From contig NZ_JAAGKO020000010.1 in assembly GCF_027947535.2 (NCBI RefSeq), positions 1 through 64,000 on the forward strand: a stretch of 64,000 bases of DNA, given 5' to 3'. This DNA is from Streptantibioticus silvisoli. Lineage in GTDB: Bacteria; Actinomycetota; Actinomycetes; Streptomycetales; Streptomycetaceae. Positions within the stretch are counted from its first letter, which is position 1, and each line of letters begins with the position of its first letter. The notes beneath the pieces were generated by a model. It was not told the origin of the DNA. It did not search any database and was given only the letters and a program-made list of their open reading frames with translations. Shown in pieces: positions 6,737 through 16,900 of the stretch. Made by a program: the position numbers and the translations under genes.

Positions 6737-9568
6737 GTGCTGTTACTGGAACGCGGTAGAGACCTGGACCTGGTGACCGCTGCGCTGCACGAGGCGCGGG
6801 CGGGCCGGGGGTCCCTGGTCGTCGTCCGGGGCCCGCTGGGCATCGGCAAGTCCGCGCTGCTGGAGAGCCTGCACGAACTCGGCACCCGGGAAGGGGCGCT
6901 GACCCTCAGGGCCCAGGCGGCGGCCGCGGAGCACGACTACTCCTTCGGCGTGGTCCGGCAGTTGCTGGAGCCCGCGCTGGGCGGCGCCTCCCCGGCCGAA
7001 CTGGAGGTCTGGGGGGCGGGCAGCGCGGCGCTGTCGCGGGCCGCGCTGGCCGACGTCGCCCTCACCGACTGCGAGTCGCCGTGGCAGGACAGCGACCTGG
7101 AGCAGGTCCACGAGGGCCTGTCCGCCCTGGTGGAGAACATGAGCCAGGACGGCCCGGTGCTGCTGCTGGTCGACGACATCCAGTGGGCGGACGCGGAATC
7201 GCTGCGGTGGCTGCGCAAGATGGTGCGCCGGGCGCCGGACCGGCGCGTGCTGCTGGTGTGCGCGCTGCTCGACGGCGAACTGGGCGAGGAGCAGCCCCTG
7301 CTGCACGAGCTGCTGCCGCACGCCCGCGACACCGTCACGCCCGAACGGCTGAGCGCGGAGGGCGTGGGGAGCGTCGTACGGCAGCACTACGGCGCGGCCG
7401 TGGAGCAGGACTTCGTCACCGTTTGCCATGAACTGTCGGGCGGCAACCCGCTGTTCCTCAACTGCATACTGGTCGAGGCGGCGTTCCGCGGGCTGAAGCC
7501 GACCACCGCCGACGCCCCGCGCCTGGCCGCACTGCGCCCGTCGCTGCTGCGGCAGCAGTTGCTGGTCTTCCTGGAACACCTGCCCCAGCACGTGCGCCGC
7601 ACCGCCGACGCGCTGACCATCCTCGGCGAGGGGGTGAGCGCCGAGATCATCGGCCGGCTCGCCGAGCTGGACGCGGTGCAGCGGGTCGACGCCATGCGGG
7701 TGCTGCACGCGCTGGGCCTGATCGACGACCCCGCCGCGCCCCGGTTCACCCACCGGGCGGTGCAGGAGGCCATCGAGGAGGGCATGCCACTGCCCGAGCG
7801 GTCGGCTTTCCACGTCGTCGCCGCGGAACTCCTGCACGGCAGCGGGCACCCGGCGGAGCAGGTGGCGGACCAGCTGCTGGAGGTCGTCTCCCTCCAGGGG
7901 CCGTGGGCGGTGCAGGTACTGCGGACCGCCGCGGACCAGGCCCTGCGCCGCGGCATGCCCAAGGCCGCCACCCGCTACCTGCGGCGCGCCCTCATGGACA
8001 GCCCGCCCGCCGGACCGCAGCGGGCCCGGCTGCTCATCGACCTGGCCACCGTGGAACGCAGTTTCGCCACCGGCGCCTCCCTGCGGCACATCGCGCAGGC
8101 CGTTCCGCTGCTGTGCACCGTCCACGAGCAGGCCGCCGCCATGGCCCGGCTGGGGCCGATCGTCCTGGACCCGGAGACCCTGCAGATCGGCGAGATGCTG
8201 CAACGCGTCACCCGCGACCTGGCCGAGACCGGTGACCCGGCGGGGGCGGACCGGGAGCTGATGATGCGGCTGGAGGCCCGGCTGACGCACATGTCGGTCA
8301 GGGGGCCGAACGAGCAGTCGGCCTCGACCGGCGCGCTGGCCCGGCTGGGCACCGACCCGCCCATCGAGACGGTCGGCGAGCGCGAGCTGCTGGCGGTGCA
8401 GATCTACGGCGCGATGGCCACCAACACCATCTCCGCGGCCGAGTCCGCCCGGCTGTCGGCCCGGCTGCTGGAGCGCGAGCCCCCCTCGCCACTGCACGTG
8501 CACACCACCTTGCCGCTGGTGGTGTGCACCCTCGCCGCCGCGGACAGCGCCCAGGGGCTGATGCCGTGGCTCGACGAGGCGTACCGCATCGCCGAGGGCC
8601 GGGAGGGCGAGGTCGAGCAGGCCGTCATCCGCGTCGAACAGGCCATGGTGGCGCTGTCGTGCGGGGACCCGATGGACGCCCGGGCGAAGATCCTGGACGC
8701 CTACCGGTTCGCCCCCGGCGAGCAGGACGGGTTCACCACGCTGTCGGCCACCGTGCTGGCCTTCGTGGCCCTGGAGACCGAGGAGCCCGAGCTGGCCCGC
8801 CGGGTGCTGAGGGAGCACCGCCCGCGGGCCGGTGCCCAGCACATCGCGGCGCTGCTGGCCACCGCGGAGGGCAGCATCGCGGTCCGCGCCGGCGACCTGC
8901 GCACGGCGCTGGAGCACTTCCTCAACGCCGGCCACCGGATGGAACTCATCAGCTGGCACAACCCCGTGCTGGCGCCCTGGGCCTCGCTGGCCGCCATGGT
9001 CCACCACCGGCTCGGCGACTCGGTACGGGCCGAGGAGCTCGTCACCCAGGAGATCGAGGCGGCGCGCGCCTGGGGAGCGGCGGCCCCGCTGGGCCGGGCC
9101 CTGATCGTGCAGGGCCGCATCACCTCCGGCCGGCGCGGGCTGCTCCTGCTGGAGGAGGCGGTGGCCGTGCTGGAGACCTCGCCCAACCGCTACGAGCTGT
9201 GCCGCGCGCTGGAGGCGTACGGCAACCGGCTGGGCCGGTCCGACCCGCACGGCAGGGCGGTGCTGCGCCAGGCCGAGACGATGGCGGTGGAGTGCGGGGC
9301 GCGCTTCATCGCGGACCGCGTGCGCAACGGCACGGGCGACCACCACGCCGACCGCCCCGCCTCCCACGCCTCCCTCACCCCGGCGGAGCTGAAGGTCGCC
9401 CAGCTCGCCGTCTCCGGCTCCAGCAACCAGGCGATCGCCGAAGGGCTGGCCATCTCCACCCGCGCGGTCGAGAAGCACCTGACCAACTGCTACCGCAAGC
9501 TCGGCATCAAGGGCAGGGCGGCCCTGCGGGCGGCCCTTGACGAGCACGAGGTGGACCGGCCGCTGTGA
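6737..9568 (+). CDS. LAL-family transcriptional activator, TTA at codon 3
   Basis: 943 aa, full LAL architecture. The N-terminus has Walker A GPLGIGKS (residues 32-39) and Walker B LLVDDIQWAD near 142-151. A helical middle follows, and the C-terminal LuxR HTH (about 875-935) contains SSNQAIAEGLA and AVEKHLTNCYRKLG. The GTG at 6737 follows GTAGGAAC at good spacing and begins directly with a domain-like sequence. The third codon (6743-6745) is TTA, so translation is expected to need bldA tRNA almost from initiation. It probably works with the LAL protein at 467 and the PAS-LuxR protein at 10009 as the cluster's regulatory cascade. Its target genes are not shown by the sequence. Confidence 0.9.
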   Translation: MLLLERGRDLDLVTAALHEARAGRGSLVVVRGPLGIGKSALLESLHELGTREGALTLRAQAAAAEHDYSFGVVRQLLEPALGGASPAELEVWGAGSAALSRAALADVALTDCESPWQDSDLEQVHEGLSALVENMSQDGPVLLLVDDIQWADAESLRWLRKMVRRAPDRRVLLVCALLDGELGEEQPLLHELLPHARDTVTPERLSAEGVGSVVRQHYGAAVEQDFVTVCHELSGGNPLFLNCILVEAAFRGLKPTTADAPRLAALRPSLLRQQLLVFLEHLPQHVRRTADALTILGEGVSAEIIGRLAELDAVQRVDAMRVLHALGLIDDPAAPRFTHRAVQEAIEEGMPLPERSAFHVVAAELLHGSGHPAEQVADQLLEVVSLQGPWAVQVLRTAADQALRRGMPKAATRYLRRALMDSPPAGPQRARLLIDLATVERSFATGASLRHIAQAVPLLCTVHEQAAAMARLGPIVLDPETLQIGEMLQRVTRDLAETGDPAGADRELMMRLEARLTHMSVRGPNEQSASTGALARLGTDPPIETVGERELLAVQIYGAMATNTISAAESARLSARLLEREPPSPLHVHTTLPLVVCTLAAADSAQGLMPWLDEAYRIAEGREGEVEQAVIRVEQAMVALSCGDPMDARAKILDAYRFAPGEQDGFTTLSATVLAFVALETEEPELARRVLREHRPRAGAQHIAALLATAEGSIAVRAGDLRTALEHFLNAGHRMELISWHNPVLAPWASLAAMVHHRLGDSVRAEELVTQEIEAARAWGAAAPLGRALIVQGRITSGRRGLLLLEEAVAVLETSPNRYELCRALEAYGNRLGRSDPHGRAVLRQAETMAVECGARFIADRVRNGTGDHHADRPASHASLTPAELKVAQLAVSGSSNQAIAEGLAISTRAVEKHLTNCYRKLGIKGRAALRAALDEHEVDRPL
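6743..6745 (+). promoter_or_regulatory. In-frame TTA codon at position 3 of the third LAL-type gene
   Basis: The gene begins GTG CTG TTA CTG. A TTA this near the start is a typical bldA gate, since stalling there blocks the whole protein. It is the second TTA-bearing regulator in the window. Confidence 0.85.
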
Positions 9569-9706
9569 GCGCGCGGCCCGGCCCCTGGCACCGCCCAGGG
9601 GGCCGGGCCCGCCCGTCACGCGGCGACTGACCGGTCCGGCCGCCCGGCACGCCGTTTTCCGCCCCGCGCCATGCGCTCACAATGACCGTACGGGCACGGA
9701 GAGTTG

Positions 9707-9762
9707 ACCGAACCATACCGAACCACGCGACCGAACCACGCGGCGACCGAACCACCGAACCA
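9707..9762 (+). repeat. Five direct copies of ACCGAACCA
   Basis: Exact copies start at 9707, 9717, 9730, 9746 and 9754; the last two share one base. They sit 30 to 85 bp upstream of the predicted -35 box of the PAS-LuxR gene. Short, closely spaced direct repeats at this position are typical of activator binding sites, for example for tandem-binding regulators. The binding protein is unknown. Confidence 0.6.
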
Positions 9763-9791
9763 CAGTGTTTGACCCCTGTGCAGAAGTTTGC

Positions 9792-9820
9792 TTGACCGAC
9801 CTGAGGCCCCTTCCTAAGCT
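9792..9820 (+). promoter_or_regulatory. Sigma-70-like promoter for the PAS-LuxR gene
   Basis: TTGACC (9792-9797) and TAAGCT (9815-9820) are separated by 17 bp. A start near 9827 would leave a leader of about 180 nt that includes the small hairpin at 9877-9891. This is a consensus-based prediction. Confidence 0.45.
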
Positions 9821-10008
9821 CATTGCACGGATGAGCAAAGCACGGAAATTAGTCTTCTCCAGTTCTTCAGGTCTTTCCGGCGAAGCGCCGGGGCGCGTTC
9901 CCTTATGCCTCGGTCTTCGTCACCGGCAACACCCGGGCGCGTTCCCCACTTGCGCCCGAGCCCTGATCTCTCCGCTCCCTCCTGAAATCAGAAGGATGAC
10001 CCACCTTG

Positions 10009-10731
10009 ATGATCCAGGAAACCATCACGCGACCCCAGGAATCACCCAGCACGACGGTGACGGGTCATGGTCCGCTCAACTCGGCGCATTCGGGCGCTTC
10101 CGGACAGACGACAGATCTCCGGATGCGGCGTTCGCGCCGCCACACCTATACGGCCAACCTCGACCCCGAACTGAACGTCACGTCGGCCGACCCCGATTTC
10201 TACCGCCAGTTCGGCCGCACCGCGTCGGACATCTGCGGCCGCAGTCTTTACGACCTGCTCCACCCCAGCGCGCCGGCCGTCATCGGGCGGCACTTCACCC
10301 GGCTGGCGGAGCGACGATGCAACCGCTTCGTCGAGAGAATGGTGGGGCTCAACGGTGAGAACCCCTTCTCCGGGGAGCTGATCGGCATAGCGGTCCACCA
10401 GAGCACCGATCGGCTGGCTGGCATCGTTGTCATGGTGCAGCCCGACGAGGAGGCGACGGACCCCGCGTCCGACGAGTCCCTCGGCCACCGCAAGCCGATC
10501 CTGAGCAAGCTGGACGCGCTCGTGCTGGAGGGCGTCGCCAGTGGCGCGTCCACCGTCCAGCTCGCCGCACGCCTCTACCTGAGCCGTCAGGGCGTCGAAT
10601 ACCACGTCGGCCTGATGCTGAGGAAGCTCAAGGCACCCAACCGGGCCGCCCTGGTGGCCCGCGCGCACTCGATGGGCATGCTGACGGTCGGTCACTGGCC
10701 GCCGCGCGTGCTGCCCGAGTTCGTCAAGTAA
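10009..10731 (+). CDS. PAS-LuxR transcriptional activator (PimM/AmphRIV type)
   Basis: 240 aa. Residues about 45-150 are a PAS sensory domain (DPELNVTSADPDFYRQFGR onward). Residues about 165-230 are a LuxR helix-turn-helix with STVQLAARLYLSRQGVEYHVG and MLRKLK. This two-domain layout and size match the conserved positive regulators of polyene and polyol macrolide clusters, which bind CTVGGGAWWTCCCBAG. Matching sites occur in this window at 327-342 and, more weakly, at 31847-31862. The ATG at 10009 is chosen; a TTG one codon earlier is equally possible relative to GAAGGA at 9991. No TTA codon is present. It probably sits at the top of, or beside, the LAL proteins and controls structural genes directly. 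Confidence 0.9.
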   Translation: MIQETITRPQESPSTTVTGHGPLNSAHSGASGQTTDLRMRRSRRHTYTANLDPELNVTSADPDFYRQFGRTASDICGRSLYDLLHPSAPAVIGRHFTRLAERRCNRFVERMVGLNGENPFSGELIGIAVHQSTDRLAGIVVMVQPDEEATDPASDESLGHRKPILSKLDALVLEGVASGASTVQLAARLYLSRQGVEYHVGLMLRKLKAPNRAALVARAHSMGMLTVGHWPPRVLPEFVK

Positions 10732-10786
10732 CCCCGGGCCTTCCGTACCCGCTCGTTCGACGGCACCAGCAACAGAACCGCTTCGA

Positions 10787-10857
10787 CGGCCCCACCAAGA
10801 GAACCGCGGCCGATGCCAGTGACAGTGGCATCGCCCGCGGTTCTGTTCGTGGGGCCG
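10787..10857. terminator. Nested inverted repeat, bidirectional terminator between convergent genes
   Basis: The outer arms are CGGCCCCAC (10787-10795) and GTGGGGCCG (10849-10857). The inner arms are AGAACCGCGG (10800-10809) and CCGCGGTTCT (10835-10844), continued by CGATGCCA and TGGCATCG around a GTGACAG loop. It lies between the stop of the PAS-LuxR gene and the stop of PKS A, as expected for a shared terminator. Confidence 0.85.
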
Positions 10858-10911
10858 TTCCGGGCCGCCGTACCCAGGGTACGGCGGCCCGGCGGCCGTT
10901 CCGCGCCCCCG

Positions 10912-13900
10912 TCAGTCCCGGCGCAGGGTGTTGATGAAGTCGAACAGCTCGTCGTCCGACGCCTCGCCCAGCTGATCGGAGATGGCGGCCCGGTCCTCGC
11001 CGTCCTCCCCGTCCTCGTCGACGGAGGCCAGCAGCGACTTCAGCCGGGCCTTGACCAGCACCCGCACGTCGTCGTCCAGCGACGCCCTGCCGATCCGCGC
11101 CGCGGTCTTCTCCAGGTCGGCCAGCAGGGCCGCGCCGGTCTGCGCGTCCCTGCCGCCCAGCAGGCCGTCCAGGTGGTCGGCGAGCGCGGCCGGCGTGGGG
11201 TGGTCGAAGACCATCGTGCTCGGCAGGCGCAGCCCGGTGGCCGCGCCGAGCAGGTTGCGCAGCTCGACGGCGGTCAGCGAGTCGAGCCCCATGTCCTTGA
11301 ACGCCCGCCCGGACTCCACCGCGGCGACCCCGGCGAACCCCATGACCTGCGCCGCGTGGCCGCGCACCAGATCCACCAGCCGGCGGGTGCGTTCGTCCGC
11401 GGAGCACTCCGCCAGTTCGCTGGCGAGCGTCTCCCCCGCCGAGCCGCCGGCGGACGGCGCCTCGGCGGCCTCCAGCGCGTCGCGCACCTCCGCCAGGCCG
11501 CCGAGCAGCGGGCTGGGCCGGCGGCTGGTGAACGCCGGCGCGAACCGCTGCCAGTCCACGTCCGCCACCGTGACCGCCGCCTCGTCGCCCTCCAGCGCGT
11601 AACCCAGCGCCGCGAGCGCCCCCTGAGGCGGCAGCGCCGGCAGACCGCGCCGGCTCAGGGCCTCCTCGGCCTCGGTGCCGGCGGCCATGCCGCTGTCGGC
11701 CCACGGCCCCCACGCCACCGCCGTCGCCACCTCACCCCGCGCACGACGACCCTCCGCCAACGCGTCCAACTGCGCGTTCGCCGCCGCATACGCACCCTGA
11801 CCACCACTGCCCCACACACCCGCGATCGACGAGAACAACACGAACGCCGACAACCCACGACCCCGCGTCAACTCGTCCAACACCACAGCACCACCCACCT
11901 TCGCACCCGCCACCTCACCCCACCGCACACCATCCAACTCACCCAACGGCGTCACATCAGCCACCCCCGCCGCATGAAACACCGCATCCACCTCGAACCG
12001 CGACAACAACCCCTCCACCGCACCCCGATCAGCCACATCACACGCCACCACCGACACCCGCGCACCCAACGCCGCCAACTCCGCCTCCAACTCCACCGCA
12101 CCCGGCGCCCCCACACCACGCCGACTCGTCAACACCACATGCCCCGCACCACGCCCAACCGCCCACCGCGCCACCCGCGCACCCAACGCACCCGTACCAC
12201 CCGTCACCAACACCGCACCCTTCGGCGACCACGAACCCACCGACGAACCCACACCCGACGCCCGCACCAAACGACGAGCGAACACACCCGAAGACCGCAA
12301 CGCCACCTGATCCTCGCCACCCCCCGCGAGCAGACCCGTCAGCCACTCCGCCACCCGGCCGTCCCCGGCCGGCGGCAGGTCCACCAGGCCGCCCCAGCGG
12401 TCCGGGAACTCCAGCGCCACCACCCGGCCCAGGCCCCACACGCCCGCCTGGCCGACGTCCGGGGCCCCGTCGGAACCCACCGCGGCGACCGCACCCGACG
12501 TGAGCACCCACAGCCGCCCGGGCACACCGACGTCCTCCAGCGCCTGGACCAGGCCCAGCGTCGCCAGGACCCCGGCGCTCTCGTCGGACCCGTCTCCCGG
12601 CATCGCCAGCAACGACACCACGCCCGCGACCGGTTCACTGCCGGACACCGCGTCCCGCAGCAGCAACGCCCACTCGTCCCGCCCGCTCCCCGCGGGGGAC
12701 GTCACGATCTCCAGCCCGTCGGCCACGGCCTCCAGCGCCTCGGGCACCGGCGCCCCGGCCGTCAGCACCAGCCAACGCCCCTCCAGCCGTGCACCCCGCA
12801 CGGGCATCGTCAACGGCGCCCAGTCCGTCCGGTAACGCCAGCCGTCCACCACGGACTGCTCACGCCGTCCACGCCACCACGACGACAACGCCGGCACGAC
12901 CTCGCCCAACGGCCCCTCGCCGACGCCCAGCGTCCCGGCGAGACCATCGAGGTCACCACGCTCCACCGCGTCCCAGAACGCCGCGTCCACCGCGTCGCCC
13001 GCACCGGACGACACCGTCAGCGTCGGCCAGAAACGCTCGCGCTGGAAGGCGTAGGTCGGCAGCTCCACGACCGACGAACCGGCGAAGAACCCGGCCCACT
13101 CGACCTCGACACCGTCCACGTGCAACCGGCCCAGGGCACCGAGCAACGTGTCGGTCTCGGACCGGTCCTTGCGCAGCGCCGGAACGGTGAGGGTCTCCTC
13201 GCCGAACAGCACGTCCTGCGCCATCGCGGTCAACGAGCCGTCGGGGCCGATCTCCAGGAACCGCGTCGCACCCGCACCCGCCAGCCACTCCAGCCCGTCG
13301 GCGAACCGCACCGGCCGCCGCACATGGTCCACCCAGTACTCGGGCGACCCCAACTCGTCGACACCGGCCGCCTGTCCGGTCACGTTCGACACCACCGCCA
13401 TCGACGGCGTTCCGAACTCCACGCCGGACAGAACGGCGTTGAACTCCTTCAGCATCGGCTCCATCAGCGGCGAATGGAACGCGTGACTGACCCGCAGCCG
13501 CGTCGTCTTCCGCCCCAGACCCGCGAAGTGCTCCTGGATACCGGCAACGGCCGCCTCCGCACCGGCCACCACGGTAGCCGTCGGACCGTTCAGCGCGGCG
13601 ATACCGGCACGGTCCTCCAGGCCCTCCAGCAGCGGCAACACCTCCACCTCGGACGCCTGAAGAGCCACCATCACCCCACCGGCGGGCAACGCCTGCATCA
13701 ACCGGCCACGGGCCGCGACCACCCGGCCGGCATCCTCCAACGACCACACACCAGCAACGTGCGCAGCGGCGATCTCACCGATCGAGTGACCGACCAGGAA
13801 GTCCGGACGCACACCCCACGACTCCACCAACCGGAACAACGCCACCTCAACCGCGAACAACGCCGGCTGCGTGAACTCCGTCCGGTTCAACAACTCCGCA

Positions 13901-16900
13901 TCAGCACCGAACACCAAGTCCTTCAGCGAACGGCCCAACTCACCGTCCAGCACGGCACACGCAGCGTCGAACGCCTCCGCGTAGACCGGGAACGCCTCGT
14001 ACAACTCACGGCCCATACCCAGCCGTTGCGCACCCTGACCGGCGAAGACGAACGCCAGCTTGCCCTCACCGCGCACCGAACCGGACACCACACCCGGAGC
14101 TGACGTACCGTCAGCCACCGCAGTGAGCCCGGCCAGCAACTCATCGCGGTCACGACCAGAGACCACCGCCCGGTGCTCGAAGACCGAACGCGAGGCCGCC
14201 AACGACAGCCCCACATCCCGCACATCCAGATCCGCACCGGCACCCTCACCCACGAAGCCCGCCAGGCTCAACGCCTGCGCTCGCAACGCCTCCGGAGTGC
14301 GAGCCGACACCGTCCACGGCACCACCGGCGACACCGGCGCCCCGACCGCCTCGGCGACCTCGACGACCGACTCCGGCGCCTGCTCCAGCACGATGTGCGC
14401 GTTGGTCCCGCTCAGCCCGAAGGACGAGACACCCGCACGACGCACCCGACCCGTCCGCGGCCACTCCACCGCATCCGTCAGCAACCGCACATTGCCCGCC
14501 GACCAGTCCACATGCGACGACGGCGCATCCACATGCAACGTCTTCGGCAGCACACCGTGCCGCATCGCCAGCACCATCTTGATCACACCCGCCACACCCG
14601 CGGCAGCCTGCGTATGACCGAAGTTCGACTTCACCGACCCCAGCCACAACGGCCGGTCCTCCGCACGCTCCTGGCCATACGTCGCCAGCAACGCCTGCGC
14701 CTCGATCGGGTCACCCAACGACGTCCCCGTACCGTGCGCCTCCACCGCGTCCACATCCGACGCCGACAAACCCGCACTGGCGAGAGCGGCCCGGATCACC
14801 CGCTGCTGCGACGGACCGTTCGGCGCCGTCAAACCATTGCTCGCACCGTCCTGGTTGACCGCGGAACCGGCCACCACCGCCAGCACCCGGTGCCCCTTGG
14901 CCCGCGCGTCCGACAACCGCTCCACCAGCAGAACGCCGACACCCTCACCCCAACCCGTGCCGTCCGCACCCTCCGCGAACGCCTTGCACCGGCCATCACC
15001 GGCCAGACCACCCTGCCGCGCGAACTCCACGAACGCACCCGGCGTCGACATCACCGTCACACCACCGGCCAGCGCCAAGTCACACTCACCCGACCGCAAC
15101 GCCTGCGCCGCCAGGTGCAACGCCACCAACGACGACGAACACGCCGTGTCCACCGTCACCGCAGGACCCTCGAACCCCAACACGTACGAGATACGGCCCG
15201 ACGCGACACTCGCCGCGTTACCCGTACCGACGTACCCCACGAAGTCCTCGTCCGACGCACCCAGCAACGCCGGATAATCCTGACCGTTCGTCCCTACGAA
15301 AACCCCCGTACGACTCCCCCGCAACGACACCGGATCAACCCCGGCACCCTCCACCGCCTCCCACGCCGCCTCCAGCAACAACCGCTGCTGCGGATCCATC
15401 CCCAACGCCTCACGCGGCGAAATCCCGAAGAACCCCGCGTCGAACTCCCCCACCCCCGACAAGAACCCACCGACGCCACTGCCCCAGCCGGAAGCCCTGG
15501 CCGCCTCGGCGAAGAAGCCGTCGAGCCGGTCCCACCCGCGGTCGTCCGGGAACGGGGAAAGCCCTTCCCCGCCGGCCGCCAGCAGACCCCACAGCTCCTC
15601 CGGCCCGCGCACACCACCGGGGAAACGGCAGCTCATCCCCACGATCGCGATGGGATCACCGGAGACCACCGCACCGCCCACCACACCCGCGGCAGCACCC
15701 TCCGCCGCGACACCCACCACACCATCACGCAGGAACCCACCCAACGCCAACGGCGTCGGATAGTCGAAGACCACCGTCGACGGCAGCGATATGCCGCACT
15801 CGGCGGCCAGCACGTTCCGCAGTTCCACCGCGATCAGGGAATCCACCCCCAGATCACGGAAAGCCCGATCCGCGGCCACATCCCCCATCCCCGCGAAACC
15901 CAAGACAGCCGCGGCCGAGGAACGCACCAACTCCACCAACTGCCGCGCCTGCTCCCCCGCCGACAGGGCGAGGAGCCGATCACGCAGGACGGAGGACGGG
16001 GTCTTCTCGGCGGAGGCTCCCGTGCCCGAGGGGACCTCGGGGATCTCGCGCAGCAGGGCGCTGGGCCGGGTCGCGGTGAAGGCGGGGGCGAAGCGCGCCC
16101 AGTCGACGTCGGCGACCATGACGGTCGCCCCGCCGGACTCCATCGCGTCCCGCAGGGCGAGCAGGGCCAGTCCGGGGTCCAGCGCGGTGACGGAACCCCG
16201 GCGCTGCCGGCGTTCGACGGCACCGGCGGCCGCCATGCCGCCGCCGCCCCACGGCCCCCAGCCGACCGACGTGGCGGGCAGTCCCTGGGCCACCCGGCGC
16301 TCGGCCAGGGCGTCCAGCACGGCGTTCGCCGCGGCGTACATCCCCTGCCCGGCGCTGCCCATGACACCGGCGAGGGAGGAGAACAGGACGAAGGCGGACA
16401 GCTCACGGTCCCGGGTCAGCTCGTCCAGGTGCAGGGCCGCCACCGCCTTGGCCCGCAGAACGGTCGCGAGCCGCGCCGCGTCGATCGAGTCGACCACCCC
16501 GTCGTCGAGGACACCGGCGGTGTGGAACACCGCGTCCACGGCGTGGCGGTCCAGCAGAAGGGCGAGCGCCTCGCGGTCGGCGACGTCGCAGGCGGCGACC
16601 GTCACGTTGGCGCCCAGGGCGCCCAGTTCCGCGCGCAACGCGTCGGCGTTCGGGGCCTGGGGGCCGCTGCGGCTGACCAGGACGAGGTCCCGCGCCCCGC
16701 GTTCGACGGCCCAGCGGGCCACCCGGGCGCCGAGAGCACCGGTGCCGCCGGTGATCAGCACCGTGCCGGCCGGGGTCCACGGGCGCGCTTCGCCGCTCCG
16801 GCCGCGCACCAGGCGGCGTCCGAAGACACCGGTGGAGCGGACCGCGACCTGGTCCTCGTCGCCGGGCAGGCCGGCGAGCACTTTCGCCAGCCGTGCGACG

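Larger units (their letters stand above)
9569..10008. other. 440-bp intergenic region upstream of the PAS-LuxR gene
   Basis: No gene is seen. In order it contains GC-rich sequence after the LAL stop, a cluster of five ACCGAACCA direct repeats (9707-9762), a sigma-70-like promoter (9792-9820), a 6-bp-stem hairpin CCGGCG-AAG-CGCCGG (9877-9891) and a purine-rich ribosome site GAAGGA (9991-9996). Confidence 0.7.

Noticed and set aside
9801-9820. CTGAGGCCCCTTCCTAAG as an operator for autoregulation of the PAS-LuxR gene
   Set aside because: It is 18 bp and does not carry the GGGAWWTCCC core; it overlaps the predicted -10 region instead.
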